Shown: in pieces, positions 16,770 to 25,445 of the stretch
Numbering within the stretch: the stretch's first letter is position 1
Layout: the number at the start of each line of letters is the position of its first letter
NCBI RefSeq assembly: GCF_000820185.1
Contig: NZ_CDCA01000005.1
Location: forward strand, 50,689 to 83,794
Direction: 5' to 3'
DNA from: Aeromonas tecta
GTDB taxonomy: Bacteria > Pseudomonadota > Gammaproteobacteria > Enterobacterales > Aeromonadaceae
DNA: 33,106 nucleotides
Notes under the pieces: generated by a model
The model's input: the letters and a program-made list of their open reading frames with translations, nothing else
Told to the model about the DNA's origin: nothing
Databases searched by the model: none
Translations under genes and position numbers: made by a program

Positions 16770-17558
16770 ATGGATGCCAGTGCACTGAGGCCGGCAGCCT
16801 GTCGCAACAATGTGTCGTTTGGCCCGGCTCAGCTCGTCTGTCTGGTCGCCGCAATCGCGCTGCATCTCACCATCCTGTGGTGGGTGCACAGCAACCGTGT
16901 CGATCCCATCGCGCCACCCGAACCCATTACCATGTCTGCCCGCTGGGCGGGCGAGTCGAACAAAGATGACGCCCCGGCCAAACCGGCGGCGCCAGCGGCC
17001 GTTCCTACGCCGCCGGTGGTGAAGAAACCGACACCGGTTCCGCCGAAAGTGGTCAAGCCGGTCGCCAAGAAACCCATTCCCAAGCCGGTACCCACACCGC
17101 CCAAACCAAAACCCAGACCCGTGCCTGTGACCAAACCCGCGCCTGTGGCCAAGGCCGAGCCGGTGGCCCCGCCCTCAGCGCCTGCGGCCCCACAGGCGAC
17201 GGCCAATAACCAGAGTGCGAGTGGCGCCAGTGCGCCGCCGACCAAGTCCCGCCAGACGGGCGCCGGGGCTGGCAGCAGCGCCCCCATCGCCCGGGACGCC
17301 AGATTGAACAATCCAGAGCCCCCCTATCCCCAGGAGTCACGTCGACGTGGGGAACAAGGGCGGGTGGTATTGAAGGTACGCGTCACCAAAGAGGGCACGG
17401 CGGAGTCGGTCGAGGTCGAGCGCAGCAGCGGTTTTCGACGCCTTGACATGATTGCCCGCAAGACGGTCAGTCGCTGGCGCTTCATTCCGGCCAAGCAGAA
17501 CAATGTCGCTGTCGCGGACTGGGCAGGGGTCACCATCATTTTCAAGTTAGGGACATAA
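16770..17558 (+). CDS. tonB: TonB energy-transducing protein
   Basis: A 262-residue periplasm-spanning protein that carries proton-motive-force energy from ExbB-ExbD to outer-membrane receptors for iron chelates, haem and cobalamin. The N-terminal anchor is LVCLVAAIALHLTILWWV (~20-37), followed by a long Pro-Lys-rich linker (~65-150) and the C-terminal domain (~175-262) with NPEPPYPQESRRRGEQGRV, the SSGFRRLD turn and WRFIPA. ATG at 16770 is preferred over the adjacent GTG at 16767, with GGAAGGAAGAG upstream. It is first of tonB-exbB-exbD, and exbB starts one base after its stop. The gene order is that of the Vibrio TonB1 system. A probable Fur box at 16643-16667 suggests iron repression. Confidence 0.95.
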   Translation: MDASALRPAACRNNVSFGPAQLVCLVAAIALHLTILWWVHSNRVDPIAPPEPITMSARWAGESNKDDAPAKPAAPAAVPTPPVVKKPTPVPPKVVKPVAKKPIPKPVPTPPKPKPRPVPVTKPAPVAKAEPVAPPSAPAAPQATANNQSASGASAPPTKSRQTGAGAGSSAPIARDARLNNPEPPYPQESRRRGEQGRVVLKVRVTKEGTAESVEVERSSGFRRLDMIARKTVSRWRFIPAKQNNVAVADWAGVTIIFKLGT

Positions 17559-17559
17559 T

Positions 17560-18330
17560 ATGAATCCTGAAGTCGAAACCAACGCGATGGGCATCGCCCA
17601 TCTGCTCAGCCAAAACACCGGGGTGGGCCTTGTCCCCCTGATCCTGCTGGTGCTGATGTCGCTGGCTACCTGCTACTACGCCCTGCTCAAGCTCTGGCTC
17701 GGGGTGCGCGAGCAGCGTCTGAATGCCAGGTTCGTGAGCCAGTTCTGGCAGCACGAGAGCGTGCAGGAGATGGAGCGCCAGCTCGCCCACACCCCTCCCG
17801 AGGAGGCCTACGGCAGAATTACCCATGCGGCCCTCGCCGCCGTCGCCCAGCTTGACAGGGCGCAGGGGCGAGCCGTCTCTCTCAAGCTGGGATCTCCCGA
17901 TGACTTCCTGTTGCGCGCCCTGCGCCAGGCCATCACCATGGAGCGCATTCGCCTCGAGCACGGGCTGGCCTTGCTCGCCTCCGTCGGCTCGGCGGCGCCC
18001 TTCATCGGGCTGTTTGGCACCGTCTGGGGTATCTATCACGCCCTGCTGGCCATCGGTGCCGCCGGTCAGAGCAGCCTAGACAAGGTCGCGGGCCCGGTGG
18101 GCGAAGCCTTGATCATGACTGGTTTTGGTCTCGCCGTTGCCCTGCCGGCGGTGCTCATCTACAACTTCTTCGTGCGCCGCAATCGCCTGAAGCTCGCGGC
18201 GCTTGACGAGTTTGCCTACGACCTGTTTGCCCTGCTGGTGACCGGCTTTGAGAAGAACGCCTCCAACGTGACTCAGCTGTCCGGTATCGAGAATGCCAAG
18301 GGCGAGAGCGCCAAGAAGGGGCAGATGTAA
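17560..18330 (+). CDS. exbB: ExbB, TonB-system proton channel subunit
   Basis: A 256-residue inner-membrane protein of the MotA/TolQ/ExbB family. It has a first membrane segment (~22-46), a large cytoplasmic loop (~50-130) and two further membrane segments (~135-160, ~180-203). The family signature GSAAPFIGLFGTVWGIYHAL (143-162) and the GFGLAVALPAVLIYN third helix are intact. ExbB pentamers with ExbD form the proton-driven motor that energises TonB. It is translationally coupled to neighbours: one base separates it from tonB and its TAA overlaps the exbD ATG by one base. No unusual residues are seen. Confidence 0.96.
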   Translation: MNPEVETNAMGIAHLLSQNTGVGLVPLILLVLMSLATCYYALLKLWLGVREQRLNARFVSQFWQHESVQEMERQLAHTPPEEAYGRITHAALAAVAQLDRAQGRAVSLKLGSPDDFLLRALRQAITMERIRLEHGLALLASVGSAAPFIGLFGTVWGIYHALLAIGAAGQSSLDKVAGPVGEALIMTGFGLAVALPAVLIYNFFVRRNRLKLAALDEFAYDLFALLVTGFEKNASNVTQLSGIENAKGESAKKGQM

Positions 18331-18752
18331 TGGCCTTTGGCAAACTGTCCAGCGACTCGGACGAGCAGCCGCTCTCCGAGATCAACATGATCCCCATGAT
18401 CGACGTCATGCTGGTGTTGCTGATCGTCTTCATGATCACGGCCCCCCTGCTGACCAACGCGGTCAAACTCGATCTGCCCGAGGCCAGCAGCCAGGTCAAC
18501 CAGCCCAAGCAGGAGGATGTGATCCTCTCCATCGACGGGGCCGGCAAGCTGTACTGGAACGACAAGGAGGTCGATGAGGCGGCGCTCATCGCCCAGATGA
18601 CCAAGGCCAGCGAGGCCAAGCCCGAGATCCCCGAGATCCAGCTGCGCATCGACAAGAGCGTCGAATACGGCACCATCGCCAAGGTGATGGCCCTGGCTTC
18701 CCAACAGGGTCTGCACAAGATTGCGTTTGTCAGCCAGCCGGAAAGCGAATAA
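18330..18752 (+). CDS. exbD: ExbD, TonB-system motor subunit
   Basis: A 140-residue inner-membrane protein with one N-terminal membrane helix and a periplasmic domain. The helix MIPMIDVMLVLLIVFM carries the essential protonatable Asp25, the same position as in E. coli ExbD. The periplasmic part (~45-140) has the usual beta-alpha fold pattern, ending DKSVEYGTIAKVMALASQQGLHKIAFV. It is last in the operon, overlapping exbB by one base. A strong terminator follows at 18824-18857, after a short octamer repeat. Confidence 0.96.
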   Translation: MAFGKLSSDSDEQPLSEINMIPMIDVMLVLLIVFMITAPLLTNAVKLDLPEASSQVNQPKQEDVILSIDGAGKLYWNDKEVDEAALIAQMTKASEAKPEIPEIQLRIDKSVEYGTIAKVMALASQQGLHKIAFVSQPESE

Positions 18753-18762
18753 AGATGACGAG

Positions 18763-18794
18763 TCGACTGATCGACTGATCGACTGATCGACTGA
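18763..18794. repeat. Octanucleotide tandem repeat, 4 units
   Basis: Four exact copies of TCGACTGA directly behind exbD. The last copies plus the following GATCAGT (18795-18801) allow a 7-bp stem ACTGATC/GATCAGT. No function recognised. Confidence 0.9.
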
Positions 18795-18823
18795 GATCAG
18801 TGCAAAACGACACTATCCATGCA

Positions 18824-18857
18824 ACAAGGCATCACCCAGGTGGTGCCTTGTTTATTT
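18824..18857 (+). terminator. Terminator of tonB-exbB-exbD
   Basis: 13-bp stem ACAAGGCATCACC/GGTGGTGCCTTGT with one G-T wobble and a tight CA centre, followed by TTATTT on the plus strand, about 70 nt past the exbD stop. Confidence 0.85.
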
Positions 18858-18958
18858 GACCTCCCCTCGCCCGGTTGTCAGCAGCGAGGCAAGCCTGCAT
18901 GATGCGGAGTCTGCGTGTCAGCTAGCGGGTGCAAGCCCAGCATTTCAAGGAAGAGAAA

Positions 18959-19873
18959 ATGAGAACATCGGATTATGTGAGACTGCTGGCACTGGCGGCC
19001 ATCTGGGGCGCCAGCTTCCTGTTTATCCGCATCGCGGCGCCTGCCTTCGGCTCGGTCAATACCACCTTCCTGCGGGTCTTCTTCGCCCTCATCGGTCTCG
19101 CCATCATGCTGTTGCTGCTGCGCACCCCCATGCGTTTTCACGGCAAGTTGAGATCTGCCATGGTGCTTGGGGTCATCAACTCCGGCGTTCCCTTCCTGAT
19201 GTACGCCATCGCGGCGCTCTGGCTGCCGGCCGGCTACTCGGCCATCCTCAACGCCACCACCCCGCTGATGGGAGCCTTGATCGGCTTCTCGTTCTTCGAA
19301 GAGCAGCTGAGCCTGCGCAAGTGGATCGGGGTGTTTCTTGGGCTGGTCGGCATCACCCTCATCACCACCACCGGCGAGGTACAGTTAAGCGGCAATGTGG
19401 TCATCGGCGTGCTGGCTTGCCTGGTGGCGACCGCCTGTTACGGCTGCGCCGGTTTCCTGACAAGGCGCTGGATCACCGAGCAAGGCGGCCTCGATGCCAA
19501 GATGGTGGCCTTTGGCAGTCAGCTGGGCGCCTGCGTGTTTCTGCTGCCCTTCTTCGGCTACACCATGACGGCAGGACCCGTCGTCAACTGGGCCATGCCA
19601 GAGGTATGGGCCAGCCTGCTGGCGGTCGGCTTCATCTGTACCGCCCTCGCCTACCTGCTCTATTTCAGGCTGATCGCCGACATAGGTCCGCTTCGCTCCC
19701 TGACGGTGACCTTCCTCATCCCGCCCTTCGGCATCTTCTGGGGCTATCTGGTGCTCGGTGAGACCCTCACCCAAGGCTTCATCCTCGGGGGGGCCATCGT
19801 CTGCCTCGCGGTCTGGCTGGTCGCAAGCCCGGCCAGAGCAGCCAAACCGGCCAATCCGCAGCCACAGCGCTGA
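18959..19873 (+). CDS. EamA/DMT-superfamily transporter
   Basis: A 304-residue inner-membrane protein with about ten hydrophobic helices in two homologous EamA halves (~7-135 and ~148-290). Characteristic pieces are ALAAIWGASFLFIRIAAP near the start and TALAYLLYFRLIADIGPLRS in the second half. Members of this family export amino acids and other metabolites; the substrate cannot be told from sequence. The frame is open to 18929, but AAGGAAGAG precedes the ATG at 18959 and the family N-terminus fits there. It lies between the tonB-operon terminator and xseA, probably as its own transcription unit. No regulator gene is adjacent. Confidence 0.88.
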   Translation: MRTSDYVRLLALAAIWGASFLFIRIAAPAFGSVNTTFLRVFFALIGLAIMLLLLRTPMRFHGKLRSAMVLGVINSGVPFLMYAIAALWLPAGYSAILNATTPLMGALIGFSFFEEQLSLRKWIGVFLGLVGITLITTTGEVQLSGNVVIGVLACLVATACYGCAGFLTRRWITEQGGLDAKMVAFGSQLGACVFLLPFFGYTMTAGPVVNWAMPEVWASLLAVGFICTALAYLLYFRLIADIGPLRSLTVTFLIPPFGIFWGYLVLGETLTQGFILGGAIVCLAVWLVASPARAAKPANPQPQR

Positions 19874-20016
19874 TAGTCATCTAGCGCCATTGGCCAGGAA
19901 AACACGCCTTTTGCAGATGCCCCGATCACCCGCAGACTCGGCGCCCGCCCCGAACTGGGGTAAGATGTTCGCCATCGTCTTCTCCCGCTTTGACGGGCAC
20001 AGCAGCAGGGCCAGCC

Positions 20017-21378
20017 TTGGATAGCCTCAACGACAGCAGCCAGAACAAACAACCACCGATCTTCACCGTCACCCGCCTCAACAGCGCCGTGCGCATGATC
20101 CTGGAGCAGGATCTGGGGCTGGTGTGGCTGACGGGAGAACTTTCCAATCTGGCAATGCCAAGCTCGGGCCACTGGTACTTTTCTCTCAAGGACATCTCCG
20201 CCCAGGTACGCTGCGCCATGTTCAAGGGCAACAACCGGCGCGTGCCGTTCCGCCCGCAGGATGGCATGCAGGTACTGGTGCAGGCCCGGGTCTCTCTCTA
20301 TGAGCCGCGCGGCGACTACCAGCTCATCATCGAATCCATGCAGCCCGCCGGTGACGGCATGCTGGCACTGCGCTTCGAGGAGCTAAAGCGCCGGCTCGGC
20401 GCCGAGGGGCTGTTCGATGAGGGCCGCAAGCGGCCGCTGCCTCGCGAACCCCGCGCCGTGGGGCTGGTGACCTCGGCCACCGGCGCCGCCCTGCACGACA
20501 TGCTGACGGTGCTGGCGCGCCGGGCGCCGGATCTGCCGGTCTTCATCTACCCGACTCAGGTGCAGGGCAGCGCCGCCATCGGCCAGATAGTGGCGGCGAT
20601 TGCGCTGGCTAACCGCCGCGCCGAGGTGGATGTGCTGATCGTCGGTCGCGGCGGCGGCTCTCTCGAAGATCTCTGGTGCTTCAACGAAGAAGCAGTGGCT
20701 CGCGCCATCGCGCGTTCCGCCATCCCGGTGGTGAGCGCCGTCGGCCACGAGGTGGACGTGACCATCAGCGACTTTGCCGCCGACTTGCGCGCCCCCACCC
20801 CCTCTGCCGCCGCCGAGTTGGTGGCGCCAGATCAGGGCGCCCGTGCCCAGCGCCTCGCCCACCTGCACCAGCGCATTGCCCAGGCCATGGCGCGGCGCCA
20901 GACAGCCGCCAGCCACCAGTTCGCCCTGCTGCAAAAACGGCTGGATCACCAAGACCCCCAGCGCCAGCTGGAGCAACAATCCCAGCGTCTCGACGAGCTC
21001 GCCAGCCGCTTGCAACAGCTGCTGGCAAGCCGTCTGCATCAGGGGGAGCGGCGTCTGGCCAACCTCGAGCTGCGCCTGCAGGCCAGGAGCCCAGAGAAGC
21101 TGCTGGCCGCCGGCAAGCGCCGTCATCAGCTGGCCGAGGAGCGGCTCTTTACGCTGATGAACAAACGCCAGAGCCTCGCCGATCATCGCCTCGCCATGCT
21201 GAGCGCGCGGCTCGACGGGGTCAGCCCGCTCGCCACCCTGGGCCGTGGCTACTCCATCACCCGCAGCGCGAGTGGCGAGGTGATCAGCCGTGCCAGTCAG
21301 GTCAGTGCCGGCCAATCACTAGTGACCACCCTGGCCGAGGGCAGCCTGCGGGTGCAGGTAGACAGCATCAGCGACTAG
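20017..21378 (+). CDS. xseA: Exodeoxyribonuclease VII large subunit
   Basis: A 453-residue cytosolic subunit of ExoVII (with XseB), which degrades single-stranded DNA and acts in mismatch repair and recombination. The N-terminal OB fold (~15-110) contains [34 protein letters not shown] and [15 protein letters not shown], closely paralleling E. coli XseA. The catalytic domain follows, with [23 protein letters not shown] and [28 protein letters not shown], then a long coiled coil (~270-410) and the [11 protein letters not shown]-terminal motif. Start is uncertain: TTG at 20017 gives the family-like N-terminus and TTG at 19990 adds nine residues; neither has a strong ribosome-binding site. TAAGAT at 19961-19966 may be the promoter -10. 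It converges on hutW. Confidence 0.96.
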   Translation: MDSLNDSSQNKQPPIFTVTRLNSAVRMILEQDLGLVWLTGELSNLAMPSSGHWYFSLKDISAQVRCAMFKGNNRRVPFRPQDGMQVLVQARVSLYEPRGDYQLIIESMQPAGDGMLALRFEELKRRLGAEGLFDEGRKRPLPREPRAVGLVTSATGAALHDMLTVLARRAPDLPVFIYPTQVQGSAAIGQIVAAIALANRRAEVDVLIVGRGGGSLEDLWCFNEEAVARAIARSAIPVVSAVGHEVDVTISDFAADLRAPTPSAAAELVAPDQGARAQRLAHLHQRIAQAMARRQTAASHQFALLQKRLDHQDPQRQLEQQSQRLDELASRLQQLLASRLHQGERRLANLELRLQARSPEKLLAAGKRRHQLAEERLFTLMNKRQSLADHRLAMLSARLDGVSPLATLGRGYSITRSASGEVISRASQVSAGQSLVTTLAEGSLRVQVDSISD

Positions 21379-21400
21379 TTAGTATGTATTCATCAGCATA

Positions 21401-21433
21401 AAAAATGGCCCATCACCAGATGGGCCATTTTTA
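21401..21433. terminator. Bidirectional terminator between xseA and hutW
   Basis: Perfect 14-bp stem from 21401-21414 and 21419-21432 with loop ACCA; A-run on the left and T-run on the right make it efficient for both the rightward xseA and the leftward hutW transcripts. Confidence 0.92.
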
Positions 21434-21448
21434 TAGTGTTTATGCGAT

Positions 21449-22825
21449 TCACACCAGCGAGTGTCGCACCGCCCCACCCGGGTGCGCAGCCTTGACCGGC
21501 GCGCTGCCGTCCAATGGATTCAACTGCAGAAACTCGAACAACCCAGCCTGCAGGTTGACGTTCCAGAAGCGCCCCGCCAGGGTCAGCTCCAGCCGATCGC
21601 CTTTCAGCTCCGCCAGTCCGTGCTGTTGCCAGGCCAACCACAGCGGCATCAGGTGCGCCTGCAAAGGCGCGGGCAGACGAGTCAGCGCCAGCCAACCGGT
21701 ATCGAGTGCGCCGCGCAGCAAGCCATCGATACGGGCGTTGGGGTTCGCTCCCATCACCATGCCGGGGGCCCGCACACCGGCGGCCAGCGCCTCGTGCCAG
21801 GTGGCCAGATCCCGACCATACATCAGGCCATGACCGTGCACGCTGCCCCCGGCGCCGGCACCGAAGGGCAGGATCTCGGCGCCGCGCTTGGCCATCTGGT
21901 TGTAGCGGCTCTGCTCAGATTCGCCGCGGCGCCAGTGACTGCTGGAGAGCCGCTGCCAGCCCCCCTGCTCCAGGGTCTGGGCGCCATAGGCATACATGCT
22001 GGCCCGCTGCTGGCCGTCCGCCGACCAACCCAGCTTGCCCTTGGCCTCGGCCCGCTCCAGGTTGGTGCCCGCCATGGCGATGAGCTGATAGAGATCCACC
22101 CCGTGCACCCCGCTCGCCATCACGTCCGCGATGTCTTGGCGCCAGATGGCATCATCCTGACCCGGCAGGCCGAAGATGAGATCCGCGACGATGACGGCGG
22201 CATCATCCCGGGTCAGCTCCCCCAACCGGGCGAGCAGCGTCTCCCTGTCATCGAAGCGGGCCGCCTGCTGGCGCACTTCGGTATCGAAGCTCTGCACCCC
22301 GAACGAGAAACGGTTGAAGCCCCCCGCCAGAGCCGTCTGCCACTTCTCGTCATCAAAGCCGTTGAGGCGCCCCTCCAGGGTCACCTCGGCGCCCTGGGCC
22401 AGCGGGAAGCGGCGAATGGCCTCGGCGAGGCGCGCCAGATCCTCTGCCGCCATGTCGGTGGGTGTGCCGCCCCCCACATAGACGGCCGCGAAGGGACGGC
22501 TCTGCACCAGTGGCGACTCGGCAGCCCGCTGCAGATTGTCACACAGGGCCGCCATGTAGCGGCTCATGCGCGCCGGATTGGCGCCATTTTCAAAGAAATT
22601 GCAAAAACTGCAGCGCTTGCGGCAAAACGGAATGTGGATATAGAGCGCCCGCTCGTCCGCCTGGCTCGGCTGCTGCCACCAGCCTTGCCAGCCAGCGTCA
22701 TCGAGCGCCAGAGGGCGAATGCCGCCGCGGCTGGCGTGAGCCGAGGTCTTGGCGGTGAAGGCAAACTTGAGGGGATCGGGACTCGCGAGTCCGGTCATGG
22801 TCGGGGTGAGCTGTGTTGTCGTCAC
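21449..22825 (-). CDS. hutW: Haem-degrading radical SAM methyltransferase HutW/ChuW
   Basis: A 458-residue cytosolic radical SAM enzyme of the HemN-like class. The [4Fe-4S]-binding motif is CRKRCSFC (Cys68, Cys72, Cys75) within YIHIPFC, followed by YVGGGTP and GVQSFDTEVRQ. ChuW of E. coli O157 opens the haem ring by methylation under anaerobic conditions, releasing iron without oxygen. HemW and HemN are the near alternatives; the N-terminal extension (~1-58), the ENGANPARMSRYMAAL segment and the neighbouring Fur box favour HutW. It stands alone; the usual partners hutX and hutZ are not in the window. A strong Fur box lies 30-45 nt upstream of the start. Confidence in the subfamily is good but not absolute. 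Confidence 0.87.
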   Translation of the reverse strand: MTTTQLTPTMTGLASPDPLKFAFTAKTSAHASRGGIRPLALDDAGWQGWWQQPSQADERALYIHIPFCRKRCSFCNFFENGANPARMSRYMAALCDNLQRAAESPLVQSRPFAAVYVGGGTPTDMAAEDLARLAEAIRRFPLAQGAEVTLEGRLNGFDDEKWQTALAGGFNRFSFGVQSFDTEVRQQAARFDDRETLLARLGELTRDDAAVIVADLIFGLPGQDDAIWRQDIADVMASGVHGVDLYQLIAMAGTNLERAEAKGKLGWSADGQQRASMYAYGAQTLEQGGWQRLSSSHWRRGESEQSRYNQMAKRGAEILPFGAGAGGSVHGHGLMYGRDLATWHEALAAGVRAPGMVMGANPNARIDGLLRGALDTGWLALTRLPAPLQAHLMPLWLAWQQHGLAELKGDRLELTLAGRFWNVNLQAGLFEFLQLNPLDGSAPVKAAHPGGAVRHSLV

Positions 22826-23132
22826 GGGCAGGTTACCATTTGAAAATAATAGAAATGATAACGACTATCACTCAATCAATGGCTTGTGCTGGATCAAGTC
22901 CGGGGCAGTGCGTGGCAACTTAACCCCTCAGTTAACGGCGATCGCGACAGCGGTTAACCTGGGTGTTACTCGAGATGGGGAGCTGCGTGGTGGGCAGATA
23001 GCCACTCTCCTGTCGTCAATTTGTCATTGGCAAGAGAGTGGTCGCACACACGCAATCAGGCTAACAGACAGCGCGGGCGTTCGCGCTCGGGACACAAGAT
23101 GGTAGCGGCTGATGCATTGTCAGAGCCCTGGC
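22826..23132. other. Gap between hutW and yfiB
   Basis: About 300 nt. It holds the hutW promoter region with its Fur box and the 3' region of yfiB. I see no gene and no clear yfiB terminator. Confidence 0.5.
22856..22870 (-). promoter_or_regulatory. Fur box upstream of hutW
   Basis: TGATAACGACTATCA (plus strand) is a near-perfect inverted 7-1-7 Fur site, matching TGATAAT-N-ATTATCA at 12 of 14 defined positions, with intact TGATA/TATCA ends. It sits 31-45 nt before the hutW ATG, where bound Fur would block transcription when iron is plentiful. Confidence 0.75.
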
Positions 23133-23621
23133 TTAATCGTTACCTATGATGATGGCGACCCGGCGATTCTCGGCCCGACCGGCGGCGCTGCCGTTATCTG
23201 CAATGGGCGCCTCTTCCCCGCGACCACGGATGTCCAGATTGGCTTGCGGCATGCCCACCGACACCAGCACATCGGCCACGGACTGGGCCCGTTTCAGCGA
23301 CAGTTGCTGGTTGTAGCCAGCCTCACCGTTGGCGTCGGTATGACCATCTACCCTGACCCGGTTCAGACCCACATCCAGCAAGGCCTTGCCGAGCTTCTCC
23401 ACCACCTGGCGGGTGTTGGGATTGAGGGCCCCCACGTTGTTGGCAAACAGCACCTTGTTGGAAATATCCAGGGTCCAGCCCTCGTCGGTCAGGTGGAAGC
23501 CTTGCTCCTTGAGGGTGGCAAGCTGCTCGGCCGTCAGACCATGGGGGGCGCTCTGGCATGCGGCCAGCACGCTCAGCAGCAGCCCCATCAGGCTCGCCCT
23601 CATCAAGTTTGCGATCGTCAT
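23133..23621 (-). CDS. yfiB: YfiB, OmpA-like outer-membrane lipoprotein
   Basis: A 162-residue lipoprotein. The lipobox LSVLAAC puts the acylated Cys at residue 22. The C-terminal OmpA domain (~50-162) shows the peptidoglycan-binding pattern VDGHTDANGEAGYNQQLSLKRAQ and GRGEEAPIADN...RRVAI. In Pseudomonas and E. coli, YfiB anchors to peptidoglycan and captures periplasmic YfiR, releasing the cyclase YfiN. Here it is third in the leftward yfiR-yfiN-yfiB operon, 37 nt behind yfiN, which supports the YfiB call over generic Pal/OmpA proteins. AAAGGA lies about eight bases before the ATG. Confidence 0.9.
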   Translation of the reverse strand: MTIANLMRASLMGLLLSVLAACQSAPHGLTAEQLATLKEQGFHLTDEGWTLDISNKVLFANNVGALNPNTRQVVEKLGKALLDVGLNRVRVDGHTDANGEAGYNQQLSLKRAQSVADVLVSVGMPQANLDIRGRGEEAPIADNGSAAGRAENRRVAIIIGND

Positions 23622-23658
23622 TATTCTAATCCTTTCGTTATTTTTACCTGCAAAAACA

Positions 23659-24906
23659 TCATCTATTCCGCTTGTGTTCTGTCGTCACCTCCTTGCGTTG
23701 TCGTTTGGCTTGATACATAGCGCTGTCCGCCTGTTGCAACAGATCATCGGCCGTCAGCCCCTGCTCGGGGTACATGGCATAGCCGATGCTGACCCCCGCC
23801 ACCAGATGATGGCCATCCGCCAGAACAAGTGGGGTGGCCATCGCCTGCTGGATCCGCAGTATCACTTCGTGCACCTCGCTCTCATGGTGCAAGGGCGCCA
23901 ACAGGATAGCGAACTCGTCCCCTCCCAGCCGGCACACCAGATCCATGGGGCGAAGCTGGTGCTGCACCCGCCGCGCCAAGGTGATCAGTACCTCGTCACC
24001 GACGGCATGGCCCAGGCTGTCATTGATCTCCTTGAAGCGATCGCAATCGAGATACAGCAAGGCGAAACGCTCGTTCAGGGAGCCGCCGGCCAGCAGGGAT
24101 TGCTGCAAGCGGGCTTCGAACAGGGCGCGATTGGGGAGACCGGTCAGGGAGTCGTGGGTTGCCTGATGCAGCAGGCTGGCATTCTCCCGCTTCTGGTGCG
24201 CCTGCCAGGCCTCCAGCTCATCGAGCAGGGAATTGAAATCCTCTCCCAGCTCATGGAGCTCTGCAATGTTGGCCGCCGGCACCCGTTGCTTGATGGCGCG
24301 CTGGCGGCGCACGCTGTAGGCCACCTGCGCCAGCGCCTTGAGCGGATCCGTGATGGAGTACTGCATCCGGCGCGCCACATAGAGGGCCCCCAAGATACTG
24401 AGCAACAGGCAAAGCAGGGTCGCCACCAGGGTCTGCAGCAGGAAGCGCAGCAGATACTGACCGTGGCCGACCAGATGAATGCGGGCTATCTCCTTGTCGC
24501 CCCGCATTATGGGCAGCTCCACCGGCCCCGGCAGGATCAGATGAGCCAGTTGCCGCTCCAGGCTGGACCAGGGGGTGGTGATGGCGCGAGACCAGCTCGC
24601 CAGCAGCTGCCCGTTGGGCAGAGAGATGCTGGCGCTGGCCACGTCTTCGTGGGAGGCGATGTTCTGCAGGGCGTCTTTCGCCGCCTCTTCGTCGTGGAAC
24701 ACCACGGCCGCTTCCGTGGTGTAGCTGATGGCGCGAGCCACCAGCTCCAGGTTGTGATCCGCGTAGAGGCGCAGCGCCAGCAAGGCGGTGATGGTCAAAA
24801 ACAGGCCCGCCATGCAGACCGCCGTCAGGGAGGTCATCATGTGGGTACGGCCCAGGCTCTGGCGCAGGGTGAGCCTGCCCCCTTCGGCATGAATGCGGCG
24901 TATCAT
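23659..24906 (-). CDS. yfiN: YfiN/DgcN membrane diguanylate cyclase
   Basis: A 415-residue inner-membrane enzyme making cyclic di-GMP from two GTP. It has a membrane helix at ~25-46, a periplasmic sensor domain of the CHASE8 type (~48-150), a second helix (~152-177), HAMP (~178-232) and GGDEF (~243-405). The active-site loop GGDEF is intact at 328-332. The product-inhibition I-site RxxD (Arg319-Asp322) lies exactly five residues before it, so feedback inhibition is expected. YfiR binding in the periplasm keeps the family's enzymes off; release raises c-di-GMP and promotes biofilm formation. It starts inside yfiR (ATGA overlap) and precedes yfiB. The frame and all key residues are intact. Confidence 0.94.
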   Translation of the reverse strand: MIRRIHAEGGRLTLRQSLGRTHMMTSLTAVCMAGLFLTITALLALRLYADHNLELVARAISYTTEAAVVFHDEEAAKDALQNIASHEDVASASISLPNGQLLASWSRAITTPWSSLERQLAHLILPGPVELPIMRGDKEIARIHLVGHGQYLLRFLLQTLVATLLCLLLSILGALYVARRMQYSITDPLKALAQVAYSVRRQRAIKQRVPAANIAELHELGEDFNSLLDELEAWQAHQKRENASLLHQATHDSLTGLPNRALFEARLQQSLLAGGSLNERFALLYLDCDRFKEINDSLGHAVGDEVLITLARRVQHQLRPMDLVCRLGGDEFAILLAPLHHESEVHEVILRIQQAMATPLVLADGHHLVAGVSIGYAMYPEQGLTADDLLQQADSAMYQAKRQRKEVTTEHKRNR

Positions 24907-25445
24907 TGCGCCCCCTCATCCGCCCTGGCCAGCTTGAGCACGGCCGGGTGAACCCGGACCCCGCTGCGGGCCAGCGCATCCAGATTGACCTTGAAGCGCA
25001 CCCTGTCCTGGTAGGCCTTCAGGCAGAACACCGCATCGGCGATGCATTCACTGCTCTGCTCGCTGATGCTGAGGATGGCATGACCGCGCAGTCGCTCGAA
25101 CAGGGACAAACGCTGCTCGGGGGCCAGCACGCCGAGATAGATCACATCACAGCGCTGGCTCAATGCCTCGTCGTCGGTCTCGTAACGGTGCACATCGACC
25201 CGGCGGCCATTGGCCTGCTGCTGGATGGATAACAGCGCACTGGCATACTCGGTCGGCGCCGTGATGCACAGGCGCAGTTCGGTGGGTTCGGTAGGCCAGC
25301 GGGTATAACTGAGAATATCGAGCACGGTCTGGCGCACCAGGGCGGTGCGCACCTCGGCCGAGGTGGGGGTCTCGTTGGCCTGTGTCAACGAGCAGAACAG
25401 TGGCGTCAGCCACAGCATGGCCCGGATCAGAAAATGTGATTGCAT
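24903..25445 (-). CDS. yfiR: YfiR, periplasmic repressor of YfiN
   Basis: A 180-residue periplasmic protein of the YfiR/DUF4154 family with a signal peptide, MQSHFLIRAMLWLTPLFCSLTQA. The family pattern is clear: ILSYTRWP, LRLCITAPTEYASAL, the central CDVIYLGVL, HAILSISEQSSECIADAVFCL and RVRFKVNLDALARSGVRVHPAVLKLAR. Four mature-region cysteines are present, two in LRLCI and RCDVI and two in SECIADAVFC; disulfides in this family affect stability and redox response. YfiR inhibits YfiN until YfiB sequesters it. First gene of yfiRNB, overlapping yfiN by four bases. No strong ribosome-binding site is visible at the chosen start. Confidence 0.9.
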   Translation of the reverse strand: MQSHFLIRAMLWLTPLFCSLTQANETPTSAEVRTALVRQTVLDILSYTRWPTEPTELRLCITAPTEYASALLSIQQQANGRRVDVHRYETDDEALSQRCDVIYLGVLAPEQRLSLFERLRGHAILSISEQSSECIADAVFCLKAYQDRVRFKVNLDALARSGVRVHPAVLKLARADEGAQ

